Origin: Penicillium oxalicum
Taxonomy: Eukaryota > Ascomycota > Eurotiomycetes > Eurotiales > Aspergillaceae
Direction: 5' to 3'
Length of the DNA stretch: 64,000 bases
Assembly (NCBI RefSeq): GCF_001723175.1
Contig: NC_064650.1
Span: 3,534,001 to 3,598,000 of the forward strand
Below the pieces are notes generated by a model. That model had not been told where the DNA came from. It saw nothing but the letters and a program-made list of their open reading frames with translations, and searched no databases. Below, in pieces: positions 33,793 through 45,844 of this stretch (positions are counted from its first letter, which is position 1; every line of letters starts with the position of its first letter). The position numbers and the translations under genes are program-made.

Positions 33793-35432
33793 TTAGTCTA
33801 GTCCCTTCACCCCATCCTTGTAGGGCCGCAGATCATACTCGTCGGGATATGTTTCCAAAATCCGCTTCAGCTCCTTCATTTGCGCCCGTGCTTCCTCAGT
33901 CACCTCTTCGTAGACATCCTCAAAGGCTTCTCGAAGAGGCGGCTTCTTTTCCCGTTCAGCCTCACTGAATTCTTTGAGAACGGCCTTTCGCATCGAGTCA
34001 CGAGTCTCCTTCTCCAACTCCTCGTTCCATAACCCCTTGTTCTCCAACCACTTCCTCAAACGGATGATGGGGTTGTCCCGGCGCTTCCAGTCCTCAACCT
34101 CCACGCGAGCACGGTATGCGAAACTGTCATCACTTGTGCTGTGGTGGGAAACACGGTAACTCATGGCCTCGATCAACACGGGTCGTCCCCCATCGGTCAA
34201 TGCGAGCCGGCGGGCCTCTTTCATCGCTTCGTGGACGGCAAAGACATCGTTACCGTCGACCCGAATGGTATCGATCCCGTATCCAACGCCTCGGCTGGCG
34301 ATTCCATCACCGCGGTATTGCTCAAGGGTTGGCGTAGAGATGGCGAATCCGTTGTTACGGCATACGAACACGACGGGACATGATCGGGTAGCCGCAATAT
34401 TGAGAGCCGCGTGGAAATCGCCCTCGCTGGCTGCGCCCTCGCCAAAGTAGCAGGCCACGATTCGACGGTCCCGGTTAGGATCCTGAAGATCCTGTAGTTT
34501 CAGTGCATAGGCGGCTCCCGCTGCGTGAGGGATCTGGGTCGCCAAGGGGGATGAGATCGTGTGCTGGGATTGAGGGTTAGTGCCAGGTAACAGTGGGGAT
34601 CGCCGGCCGCTATCAATTGTTGCGAAAGGGGGGGGGGGGGGGGGGTTTGGCTCACCATGCGAGGATAGTTCTGTCCGTAGTGAACAGGCATGTTTCGGCC
34701 TTTGCCCGTATCATTGCAATTGGCAAACAACTGCCCCATAAAGTTCTTCAAGGTGTACCCTCGTTGCTGGAAAACACCCGCCTCGCGGTATTGAGCGAAG
34801 ACCACATCATCGGGGGTCAGCAGCAGCAGAAGCAACCGCAATACCTTCTTCCCCCGCAGATACCTGGCAATTCAAAAGTCAGCCGATGGACGATGCCGCT
34901 TCCTGACACTCCCCGCGAGTCAAACATACCATGTAAAAGCTCAGTCGCCCCTGGCGCTGTGCTTCAAACATCACCACGTCCATAATGCTGACTGGGACCC
35001 ATTAGACATGTTCGAACAGCTTTGATGTGCTCCACGTACCCGACAGCATGTTTTTGTACCACGTCAAAACCTCCTCATCCGACACATCTGGGGCCGCTCT
35101 TGATTTGTCCACCATCTCGCCGTCGGCGTCAATGACTCGGTATGTGGGAATTGCGGGGAGGTCGGAAGCCTTCAGGAAGGACATGTCTGTCGTGAATTTA
35201 CTGTTGACAGCTCCGGGGAATAGTACCCTGGATCAATTCTCCGTCAGAATGCGCCCATTCAAGAGACCAATGCTACGTCCAGGGGTCAACGGTCAACTTA
35301 CCGGTCTGATCCTGGTCTTTGTGAGATTGAGCTGGTCCATCGTCGTGGAGCACATGTGGGTTTGGGGGTCACAGCACGGGGACTGCGGCAAGCGACTCGC
35401 CATGACCCTTGTATGAGAGCTCTCGATGACAT
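33793..35432 (-). CDS. Branched-chain 2-oxoacid dehydrogenase E1 alpha subunit, mitochondrial, with a frameshift
   Basis: Thiamine-diphosphate-dependent decarboxylation of the 2-oxoacids of Leu, Ile and Val. Five exons: 35432-35302, 35227-35040, 34991-34930, 34863-34656 and 34563-33793. Exon 1 (MSSRALIQGSWRVACRSP) is a mitochondrial import signal; then RVLFPGAVNSKF, AIPTYRVIDADGE and WYKNML. Exon 4 begins VSAGEEGIAVASAAA but continues in another frame as LTPDDVVFAQYREAGVF. The switch falls in a run of four CAG (plus strand) at 34818-34829, and exon 4 is 208 nt, two short of a length that keeps frame. Exon 5 has HTISSPLATQIPHAAGAAYA, the ThDP motif YFGEGAASEGDFHAALN and YRVSHHSTSDD. As read, the protein is truncated; a sequencing error is equally possible. 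An intact frame would give about 453 aa. Confidence 0.88.
34628..34645 (+). repeat. G18 homopolymer in intron 4 of the E1-alpha gene
   Basis: Eighteen consecutive G on the plus strand, within the intron 34564-34655. Confidence 0.95.
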
Positions 35433-38400
35433 TTTGTGAATTGGAGAGAGAATGAGGAATAATGCCTTCTCTGTCGAGGGTCAAATGGCAGATCGCCAGT
35501 CTGGGGAAAGTATGGAGACCATGCGGAGAGAGGGCATGGGCTCGGTTGGCGTCGGCATCCCCACGCCGCGGCCATTTCTGCGGCCGCGAGAGTAACCGCC
35601 GCCGACCGATTAATTCAATCGAATCTACCTGCACCCCTACAGTGTGTAGCTTTTAAGTATTCATATGTGTCACATTGACCGTTACCAATGCGATGGTCGT
35701 ATGGTCAAAAAGGAAAGAAACTTTTTTTCGAGAAACACATACTTGCAAGAATTGAGGGTCCTGGAGCAAAAATCTACCAATCCCCATAGAAATCCCAGTT
35801 TGAACCAAAAGTACATGGGCGAAGGGGATGCATCCATAGAAACCGCAAAATCTCACCGCCGGCCAAAGTCGTGCTCTCTGGATGATCAGGCAGGCGGTGT
35901 CTACTGCGCGGCTCAGATAACTCCTTCCAATTGTGAAGAGCCCCAGGCCCTCTCGTTCAAGCACTCGCCCCGCTATGAAGGTTCCGAAGTCGACGCTATA
36001 ACTATATGTTGGACCAGTCCCGGCTTCGCATACCAACTGAATCTATAGGTGAAAGCCTAGCTCCTAGAAGCTACTAAATTTCATGTCAACTCTACAACTG
36101 AATTTGAACTTCCAGCAAACCCTTTGCAAAGACAAGAGAGAATTCTCGATAGTTAAAGTCTCATGCCTTGCCGGCGAATCGCTTCTCATTGTAATCACTT
36201 CCAGCTATACAGGAATAACTACAACGCCCCGCGATGACTCGTCATTTGCAACAAGGCGGATGGGCTTCTTGAGATTGTTTTGCGCTCTTATTTACTGTGA
36301 GACTTGTAAAATCCATCCAAGCCTGCTTTAGCTATTATTCGAGCTTGTGATCTTTATGTTCTGCAAGTCGCGTCCCGCTCTTGACGATGGAAGGGGTCGA
36401 TTTTGACAACAACCTCTCTATGTAATTTAGAATTCTTGAGCTCTCGAGCGCTACCTCAATCAGACCCATGGAGGTGCAATGGATCGTCACCTACAAACCA
36501 TTATTATCATATAAGGCGGGTTTCCTCCCGTCTTCAGTCCCACTAGGGCTATGCACTATGTATTTTGTTCCAATCAAAGTGCTATCATAACATCGAGATC
36601 AATTGTTTGTTATGCTCAAGAAATTGAATTCGTTTTGACGTTTTCCCAATGAATTCTCACGGATTACGATCAGATACGCGCTGGACAAACAATCAAAGAC
36701 CAAGCACAAGGTCAGAATATGATGTTTTGATGGAGGAATCAGATGTTCACACTCTATCGATCAATTAAATGCCGCGGCCGGAGACTCTGAGAGGGGTTGC
36801 ACGTCGCTGCAACAACGATTTAAAAGACTAGGCTCTCATAATGCATTTGTATTGTGCGCCATGAATGCGATAACTTTCCATCTCGATATCAGTGATGTCA
36901 TCAGGATTCGATATTCCGCTTATTTGTGTAACGGCAGCTCAGGTTTGAGTTTTTTGGGGGGGGGGGGGTTAAAAAAACCGAGGATTATTTCAAGAATGCG
37001 GCAGTACTGTCCGTTACCCGCCGATTGGCGATCGTGTGTAGTCAAATTGAATCGATCTTATTTCAATATCGCCCGGTATACAAATTAAGGTTAAACCTAC
37101 GCTTCGGGCCAACCACTCCAACGAGGTACACAACATAGTTCATGGAACATGCCAGGAGATATGGACGTGATATGTCGTGACACAATGCCATGGTTTTAAT
37201 ATTCCGCAAAAGCTTAAAAGATATCCAGAGAGCTTTTAACACTGCAGAAGTCCGTCTCCGAAAGTTTAACAGAAACCAAGAGATTCTTGGGAGTTAGGGT
37301 TACGAGTCCGCTCTCCTCGGAATTCAGCCGAGTGAACGAGAAAACGAACCACATCGGAACAAACGTTTAGAGTTATGCATAGAGTTCAAGCCACCGAGTA
37401 GATGCCCTTTAGCTGCCAACTTCAGGCGTCCATGAAGCCTGTTTGTAGCGAACCTTATCGTGATCGAGATTGAAATCGACTCACACTGCACAGAAACTCT
37501 CCGATCTCACGAGTCGTCAAGACACGATTGGAACTTCGATTCCGAATGACCCATATACCTCTTCAGCATATTCTCAGGTAAGGGATCACCCCTGGAGAGA
37601 ACATATACAACCGTCTTCTTGATCTGGTGAAGGAACCTCGTTAAGCCCTTGTTTGATGAAGAGATTGCTTTTTTCCGCGGAGCTCGAATACTTCACTGGT
37701 TTCGCTCGGCTCATGTGGAACAAGATACCGATCGCAGGCACCTAGAAATCTGCCCCAAAGGCTCAAATTAGGTAGAAGTACTCATACCTAATACACGCAT
37801 GTGGATTCTGGACAAAGAGTGCCACATCAACGGGTTTCCCATAAAAATGCAGAGGGGCATTACGGAGTCGCACTCGCGGCCCTCCCTTGCTCGGAAATAT
37901 TCTCCTTGTCGCATCATCTCCTATGAGAGAGTGGATCAAAGACAGACCCGACTGAGCCCCTGAATGATGAAAGATTAATGAAGCTCTTTAGTCAAAAACA
38001 ATTTGAAAATACAATGCAGATCAGAAGATCAATGTCGGCTTCCAGACTGCAATATGCACGTTGTGAGCAATGGTGCATTACTCCAAAGAGGGACCCAACA
38101 ACAACAAGGGAAGGGCATGGGATCTGCATGCGTCGCGGCAACTTCCGTAGCGCCAGAAGGTAGAGAAAGATACCTTTCTCGCTTGAATTAACTCAGAGAT
38201 CATGGAGAGAGCACACTGCGGCTTTTCGAAGGTCGTTGTTGTTGAATCGTCCAGGAACAGTAAACAGAAAGCTGCCTCTATGCGACCAGAGCCAATACCG
38301 CCTTGCCCTATCGCAATGAAAAAAAATACCTCAACCATGCGGGCCTCTCTCTCCTTCATCTCTTCCCACCCTCGATGATTTCCAGCCTCGGACTGTATAT

Positions 38401-38711
38401 CGATATATTTTCTCTTTTTATTTTACTCTTTCTTTTCTTTTTTCTCAATTGGGATGGAATTCCACACTTTCATCTCCCTATGTTTCTCCTTAGGATTGGC
38501 TCGACGTTCGAGATCTCTCGGTCCCAAGCTACCCAATTGAATGGATATGCACGATTCGACCCGGTAGGGCGTGGAATGCGAGATGCGATCGCAATCTAAG
38601 CCCATCCTTCTCACATGTTCCCATCTTTTATACCCAGCTTGAAGACCGCAGAGCTCAACGAGATTTGTCTGAATGTTGGTCTTTGATTCTTTTCTCTCAT
38701 GCTCAGGAAAG
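35433..38711. other. Long AT-rich gene-free stretch
   Basis: 3.3 kb without any ORF that can be supported. It contains a run of 13 G at 36956-36968. The base composition is more AT-rich than the flanking genes. No terminal repeats, transposase motif or tRNA pattern was seen, though a heavily mutated element could be missed by eye. Confidence 0.5.
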
Positions 38712-41700
38712 ATGCGATCTTTTTTGGCGCTGAGTCTGGTGGGCCTCACTGTGACAACAGCAGCAGCAGACCCTTCTACCTGTTCAACGACAGTGTATAT
38801 TACTAGGACCACAGATGGCAATACTCCAAGTATGGACATCTTCGCCTGGCTCGACCTTGAACGAAGACTTCCAAGTTGTCTGAGCTGAATGGACGCTGAC
38901 TTTACAATAGCGCCCGTTACGGTCGCCAAGGATGGTACTGGACAATTTACTGCAATCGGCGAGGCTGTCTCCTACGCACAGGGCAAAGGAATCCCTACAG
39001 TGACTGTTTTGAGTGGCACTTACCCAGCATTCACAATCAAATCCACTCCGTCGGTCGCAATCGTTGCCCAAGCCTCAAGCAAAAACGACTTCACCAAAAA
39101 CCAAGTAACTGTTGCAAGCGACGGTACTGCGCTCACCGTGAACGCGGACGTTGCCGGACTGACGATTGAAAATGTCAACTTTTTGAACAGCGGGACATCA
39201 AAGAGCGCAGTATCGCTTCAAGGCAACAAGATTGGCTTCTACCAATGCCAATTCATTTCCTCGGGGGGTCCAGCGATTCGAGGAAATCAAGCACAGGCGG
39301 TCATTGCCAACAGCTATATCGAAGCGCCCACCGATTTGATCGACGGGGCATCCGACATTTATATCTTCAACACAGTTATAGTCCCAACGACCAGCTCATC
39401 CACCGTGGTTTATATCGAAGGATCCATGCCCGACGGAGGAGCAACTGTGGTTGTCGATCGATCCAAAATCATCAGCAAGCCGGGCAACAGTATCATCGAT
39501 GTCTACCTAGCTGCAGCCAACGAGCCCGGAGCCCAGATTCTTTACCGTGATTCATCCCTCGGCGCCCTCATCACTCCAACTGGAGTCAAGGTCGACCCAA
39601 AGACGCAGAACGGGAACGAGTACGACGAGTACCAGAATACCGGACCAGGGGCATACAGTAATAATGCAGCTGCTCGGTCGCCCTACGTTACTGAGATCGG
39701 AAGTGGGAATCTAGAGCCATTTTCAATCGGCGCTGTTACAGGCCCAGATACGAGCTGGATCGATCCTGCCATTCTCGCCGCGATCGAAAGCGCCGACGTG
39801 AGCTCGACCAGTTCGGGCCCGGGTGGTGGTCGCAGCTCTGGAAACGACGGGTCGGGGTCAACTGGATCTGGATCAAGCGGATCTGACAGTGGAGGGACCG
39901 GCACATCGAGCTCCGCCGGCGATCCAGACTCCAGCGACTCGGGCACTGGAGGCACAAGCTCTGATAGCTCTGGGTCAGGGTCAGGCTCGGGCTCAGGTTC
40001 AAGCAGCCCAGACTCTAGTGGGTCCGGCTTGAATGGTTCTGGAAACAGTGGATCAGGTCCAGGCTCTGGTAGCTCAGGGTCTGGTAGCTCAGGATCAGGA
40101 ACCTCTGGCTCTGGCTCAGGTTCTGGCTCAGGGTCTGGCTCAGTTGACTCAGGCTCTGGTAGCTCTGGCTCTGGCTCAGGTTCTGGCTCAGGAGACTCAG
40201 GGTCTGGTAGCTCAGGCTCAGGAACCTCTGGTAGCTCTGGCTCTGGTAGCTCTGGCTCTGGTAGCTCTGGCTCTGGTAGCTCTGGCTCTGGTAGCTCTGG
40301 CTCTGGTAGCTCTGGCTCTGGTAGCTCTGGCTCAGGAGACTCAGGGTCTGGTAGCTCAGGGTCTGGTAGCTCAGGATCAGGAACCTCTGGCTCTGGCTCA
40401 GGTTCTGGCTCAGGGTCTGGCTCAGGAGACTCAGGGTCTGGTAGCTCAGGCTCAGGAACCTCTGGTAGCTCTGGCTCAGGGTCTGGCTCAGGAGACTCAG
40501 GGTCTGGTAGCTCTGGCTCTGGAAGCTCAGGATCAGGTTCCAGCTCAGGGTCTGGGTCCGGGTCGAATGGTTTCGGCAACAATGGATCAGGTTCAGGCGC
40601 TGGCAGCGCAGGTTCAGGGAGCTCAGGATCTGGACCAGGCTCAGGAAGTTCGAGTTCAGGAAACTCAGGTTCGGACTCAGGTTCTAACCCCTCTGGGTCC
40701 GGTGCAGGGTCAGGGTCGAATGGTTCTGGCTCAGGGAGTGCTGCTAATGGAGACGGGGCAGGCTCCTCGACAAGTAGTGGTGGATCTGGAGATGGCTCAA
40801 CCGGGTCATCGAGTGGCTCCAACTCAGGTACTGGGGCTGATGGGAGCTCCGTGAATGGAGACGGCACTGGTTCTTCCAGCGGCAATGACGCAGACAGCTC
40901 AGCAAACCCGAACGGAAGTGATCCAGCTCCGGAATCTAGTGGAGGAAATGGCTCGGATCCTTCAACTCCAGGTTCGGTCGTTCTTTCTGGGACTTCAATA
41001 ACCACCATCACTGGGAGTCCTACCACTTCAATCATCACCCCTACGATCACGATTGAGATCGCCCCCGACGCTTTGACGGTAGCTTCGACGACAACAGCAG
41101 TCATTGCGGCCACGTCTACAGTCACCGGTGGCCCTGCGACTACGATCATTGTGATTGACATTGATAATTTGTCGATTGGGGGAACGCAAACCACCACTGT
41201 CTATGTAACAGTCACTCGAACCATTGCTGAGACAACGATTACGTCGACCAAAACAATCACTAAAACCAACGTTCAAGCCCCTCTCATTGCCGCCTCGGAG
41301 CCTGACTTGGCGATAACAACCATGATCGGCAACGGCACTTTCATACAAACGTTGATGCCAACGACCGTGCTTGCGACCATCACATCAACAAGCACGGATT
41401 TCACCACGACCACTCTCAGCTGTACGCCGAGACAGCAGAAGCGTGGCCTGCTGCCGCCCCGATCTGTCAGACAGCGTCAAAATGCTAGCAATCATTCGAC
41501 GATGACCAAATACGTGGCGACTTCGACAGTCAGTGTCCCCGGTCCTATCGAAACCGTCACTCGTCCAGTCACGAAGACGCGTACCGTGGATGCGAAGACC
41601 GCGACGATGCTCGTCACCACGACGATGACATCTGTCGTTTACACAACCGTCCCAGACGGAACAGTCACCATCACAAGTACAAGAACTGCCGGCCCCTCGG

Positions 41701-42002
41701 AGAACGTGCGCGCCGCTGAAAAATCGGCTGCGGATTTGGCTCCAGGCTCCATAAAAACCGCTACCCAGACAGTCGAGGTTACTGCTGCTCCGTCGACGTC
41801 TACTGCCACAGTGACGGAGATGGTCACTGTCGACACAGATTTCTCGACATCCATGGTGACTAACGAGATGGTGACACTGACGAAGACCCCTTCTGTTACA
41901 GTCACATCCCAGCAAACCATCAAATCGACCCGACTTGTCTCTGTCGTATCAACAGTGATAGTTACGCAAACAGCAGACAATGCCTCTGTTTGCCCAACTT
42001 GA
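38712..42002 (+). CDS. Secreted mosaic protein: degenerate pectinesterase-like domain, Ser/Gly repeat, Thr-rich tail
   Basis: Two exons, 38712-38829 and 38911-42002 (phase 1 across an 81 nt intron), 1069 aa. A signal peptide ([19 protein letters not shown]) leads to a domain at about residues 41-330 that begins [18 protein letters not shown], as in carbohydrate esterase family 8 beta-helix enzymes, with [12 protein letters not shown] and FYQCQF. The PME catalytic motifs seem lost: QAVAL reads SAVSL, the QDT motif reads GGPAI, and LGRPW is not found; an Asp of the DFIFG position may remain. Residues ~340-720 are nearly all Ser and Gly, built from 15-bp units. Residues ~725-1069 are Thr/Val-rich ([12 protein letters not shown]) with a dibasic stretch [11 protein letters not shown]. 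There is no GPI-type hydrophobic tail. Probably a cell-wall or adhesin-like protein. Confidence 0.8.
39810..40960 (+). repeat. Ser/Gly-encoding minisatellite
   Basis: About 1.15 kb of GGNTCN/AGC-type repeats in the second exon. The most regular part, 40230-40334, is seven head-to-tail copies of the 15-mer GGTAGCTCTGGCTCT, the last with one change. Larger blocks starting GACTCAGGGTCTGGTAGC recur near 40196, 40345, 40427 and 40495. Unit lengths are multiples of three, so copy-number change keeps the frame. Confidence 0.9.
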
Positions 42003-42681
42003 AGGATCAACCCGAGCATGTAGACGCTGTGTGTTTTCCCTTTGTCAAAATGTTTCCCTGCGCCTTTTCCCTCTTTCCTACTTCTTTTTCCCCTTCTTCC
42101 TGCAATTTCTTTATTACCTCGGCGAAAATAGCCCTTCTGTTAATTTTCCCTGGTCATCGACAACTCTCTCTCTCTCTCTCTCTCTCTCCCTCTGTCTCTC
42201 TTCTCCCTTGTGAGGAAAACATCGTTCTCATGTACGATATGGCAATGCACAAATTTTCTTCTACTTCCGCCTTTTGTCTAGCGGTCCCTTTTTTCTCGAA
42301 AATTTCCCAGTTCTCTTCTTTTCTCTGCTTTCCACGACGGATCATACTGGGAGTGCTCTGACAACTTTGAAATTCGCAAGTCCTTCTTCCTTCTTTCTGT
42401 TCTTTCTCGATAATATGTCCTTCATAGAATTGAGTCGCACATGCCCAGTGTTCGAGACCTTGAAATTCCACACCTTTTTTGAAGGAGCCGTGCCACACAA
42501 ATTAACTGAGTTGGAACAGGGTGACTCTTTAGCAAAGTTTAGGTCGCCAGTTACAACGAGGCCTAATCTTCTTCTGTATGGCTATGTCATTGGGATATCC
42601 GCACAAGTCATTCTCTTCAAGCGCCGACCTAAACATAATTGCGCTCACCAGATTACGAAATGATGTACTTTTCAAACAGTT
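42003..42681. other. Intergenic between convergent genes, with CT microsatellite
   Basis: 679 bp of 3'-flanking sequence. A CT dinucleotide tract lies at about 42164-42200. Nothing else was recognised. Confidence 0.5.
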
Positions 42682-45600
42682 TCAATCAGTGGTCTGATCC
42701 CATAAGCTTCGCACCGTTACACTCTCCCTCCATTTTCCGCCCGTGTCATCCTTTTGCACAGTAAAATGAACAGTCTTTCTCTCCCCGGGCACGAGAGTAA
42801 ATGCATTATCATCAAAAAACCCCACCACACCGGGCGGGTGATCAAGCCAGGTGTAGAGGGCGATGCCGTTTCGGGCTTCAAGGACAAAGGTATTGTTGGG
42901 CGAATCATGTTTCAATTCAATCTTTGGATCGACAAGGGCAATTTGATTGGGCCAGACCAATGTGGCCTTTTCACGGTGCGTAAAGGTGGTTGTATTTTGG
43001 GTATTGGGCATACGTCCCTTGGCGCTCATTGATAAGATGAGAATTGCATTTTGAGGATCAGGGATCTCGAGTTTCGAGGCCTTGGTTTCGTATACTTTAG
43101 TCGTGTTAAGTCCACCGACGGTGAATGGTTGGCTTTGGGGGGTTCCTGCGTTCTTTGCAATCGGCTTGCCCGACATGTCTACCCAGGTGAAGTTGACAGT
43201 GCCTTTGGCTTGCTCCCACAAGTCGGAAGTGACCCAGACGGACAGGTCGCCGGTGGTGTAATTCCAGAAAGACGAGACAATGATCGGCTGATAGACATCG
43301 CGGGCCACGTAATGGAGAACCTTCCATCGACCATCGTACTCGATTCCAGCCCAGGTGGGCGCCTGCCAAATATCTTCAAGCTGCCAGTACAGGGAGCCGA
43401 GTTGACGCTCCGGTAATCCACTTCCTCGGCGGTAGAAGATAATCTCTGATTTGTACATGTCTGCTTGGAAGAGCTGGGTGGCGTGGCACCACGCACGGAA
43501 TTGCTCGAGCGAATCATTCTTGTGGGGAATAGGATAATATCGCTCAACGGCAATGGTCATTTCCCCCATTCCCTTCAGGGGGTTCGCCAAATTGTCGGTT
43601 TCAGTGCCCCCAGGAGGATAATGGTGATTCCGAAGAACAACCGTGCTGCTGTTGAAATGCAGGTCCTCGGGATCCACAGCCTGCTGCCAGGTTTGTAAAC
43701 TCGGCATGCTGTGATAACCGAATTCGTTAGCAAACCTGCCAACCGGGTAGGTACCAAAATCGAACGCAGCACTGCTGTCGTAGTTGTAGTGATCCGTATC
43801 GGCATAGTAGTGACCACTTGTCATGTTATCGTAGCGCTCCACCATGGGGACCGAGGCCGACAGATTCACGTGGAGATAGCCGTTGTTGGTGCTGCTGGGC
43901 GTGTACGAGATCGATCTCGAGTTCTCGTAGACCAGAGGCAGGATCGTGCTGATGAAGAGTTTCTCATACTGTCCAACGTAAAAAGAGTAGTTCTGGGGTG
44001 ATGCTGCTTTCGCGAGCGGCAATTCAAGACTTTCCAATTCATTCCCGCCAGCCCACAGGGCCAACGATGGGTGGTGATTGACGCGTCTCACATTGTAAGT
44101 GACTTCGGCCACGACATTTTCCAGGAAGTCTTGGTTGGTGGGATAGAGAGCATCCCCAAACTCAAACTCACTCCAGAGAAAAACACCTTTTTCGTCCGCT
44201 ATGTCGTAGATGAAATCCGGCAAGTACGCGCCCGAGGCCCATACACTATACAAACTCACATGTCAGAGCAAGCGCCTCATAGGATTTGAGAAATTCTAGA
44301 GATAAATCAGACCAAGGCACTCTTTGAATGAAGAACTCACCGCAACATGTTTTGGTTTCCAGCGACGACCGCATCAAAAAGTTGCCGCATGCGCTCTTCG
44401 GTCACCCGAGGCCAGAATGCATCTGGAGGAATGAAGTTGGAGCCCTTGGCATAAAATTCTTTGCCATTTACTTCAAAATGCCAGTTCGCACCGGGGGCTA
44501 TTCCCTGTGCGAGCTGTTCGTCGGTGATGTTGAGTTGGTTCAAGAAGATGGTTCTAAAGCCGGTCCGCTTTTCAACTTGAGCCAAAGTGGTACCATTGCT
44601 CCCTTGGATCAGGATTGAGGCATTGTACAAGCTCTGCCGACCAAGACCAAGTGGCCACCACAATTTTGGTGAATCGGGACTAACTGTGAAGCTGGCTGTG
44701 ATGGTCTGGCCGCAGGTGGAGACGTTTCCCAGTTCCTCAGTGTGGAGTGTCTCACCGGTCTCAACTTCGGTCAATTTAATGCTCATGACAGGGTTTTTGG
44801 GGAGTGAGCCAATAAAGTCGATGCTTGCATTGACCACCCACGGTTGACTTTGATTGGGGGTCAGGTAATTGATCTGTCCTTGGCGGTAGATGTCCAGGTC
44901 TGTATTCACGACGAAAATGCTCTCGTTCCGAGTGAATTGTACCAGATACGCGTCTCTCCATGGCCCAGCAGGCGCAAAGGCGGGGCCCCAGTCCCATCCA
45001 AAATCCGATTGCTCTTTCCGGATGAACCAGCGGTTGGGAAACTCATAGACCATTTGCGTGCTCTCCGGCCATTCTGTCATCAGGAGTAGGGTCAAAATTG
45101 TCAGAAAAGCACACTACTTCTGTGAAACTCTCCGTACGAATTGAAACCTACTTTCAGAGTTCGGTTCGCGAGCAATTGCATCAGCGATTTTAGGAGCACT
45201 TCCGAAATTCATTCTCAGCGTCGGAGCATCTTTACAAGTGCTGAGAGCCTGAGAGATGTCGAAGGTATATTGGCGGAACTGATTGTCTGTGGTGCCGACA
45301 GTCCGTCCACAAATTTCGATCGTGGTGAATGTGTCTAAGCCGTTGAAGACCAGCCACGAGGATTTGGCATTTGACGATCTGTGAGGTTCTTATCAGATTT
45401 GCTTGCTTTTGACTTTTAAACTGACACTAGATCACCCACAAATTTTGTAAAGGATGGCTGGTGTAGGTCCAGTTACTGTTGCAGATCCAGCGTTGGTGAA
45501 AGTCGTTCAGACCATAGTACCTACGGTTGCGCTCGACATCAGTCACCGGGGTTGACGGTTTGGGGGATGCTGTGCTCACGGATCACCTGCTCTAGAGTCA

Positions 45601-45844
45601 GTCCACGTACATCCTGCTTGCTTCTTGGCATGAACATGAACGTGGAACCAGATCGCTCACCGATGACCTTGGCCGCCAGCAAATCCAGGTGAACCTGAGA
45701 TGGCAGCCTGCCTGGCACAGAAATATTGAGAGCGTCGCTGCTGACCATCCAGCCGTCGCCCGCGAGGTCGACTACATGTTGCGCTCGACCCAATTTGACA
45801 GTTGCAAGGAGGGCTGCTAACCAAGGCTCCAGATTCCAACGCAT
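42682..45844 (-). CDS. Secreted beta-mannosidase (glycoside hydrolase family 2), apparent frameshift at exon 1/2 junction
   Basis: Releases terminal beta-D-mannose from mannan fragments. Five exons: 45844-45661, 45520-45440, 45378-45152, 45073-44341 and 44245-42682. Signal peptide MRWNLEPWLAALLATVKLGRAQ; GH2 blocks PSQVHLDLL, NRWFIRKEQSDFGWDWGPAF, RTIFLNQLNITDEQLAQG, GNQNMLRVWASGAY; acid/base Glu in WAGGNELES and probable nucleophile in RFANEFGYHS. Exons 2-5 join in frame. Exon 1 ends ATC G before GTGAGC, and exon 2 starts GTACTATGG after CGTAG; this leaves the frame one base short. The homologous GDPYYGLND is expected, and the residues Asp-Pro are missing, as if 7 bases had been lost. With them the length would be 931 aa, the A. 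niger length as I recall it. Either a true lesion or a sequence error. Confidence 0.88.

Noticed and set aside
35293..35634. Minus-strand ORF as the first exon of E1-alpha
   Set aside because: Its frame does not splice into RVLFPGAVNSKF. The overlapping frame starting at 35432 does, and encodes a proper mitochondrial signal.
38423..38929. 168 aa minus-strand ORF upstream of and overlapping the pectinesterase-like gene
   Set aside because: Antisense to the signal-peptide exon; no recognisable content.
40033..40854. 273 aa plus-strand ORF of Ala/Leu/Val repeats
   Set aside because: Out-of-frame shadow of the same minisatellite.
39683..41197. 504 aa minus-strand ORF made of Pro/Glu/Leu repeats
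   Set aside because: It is the antisense reading of the Ser/Gly minisatellite, kept open by the repeat; the plus frame has a signal peptide, intron and domain.
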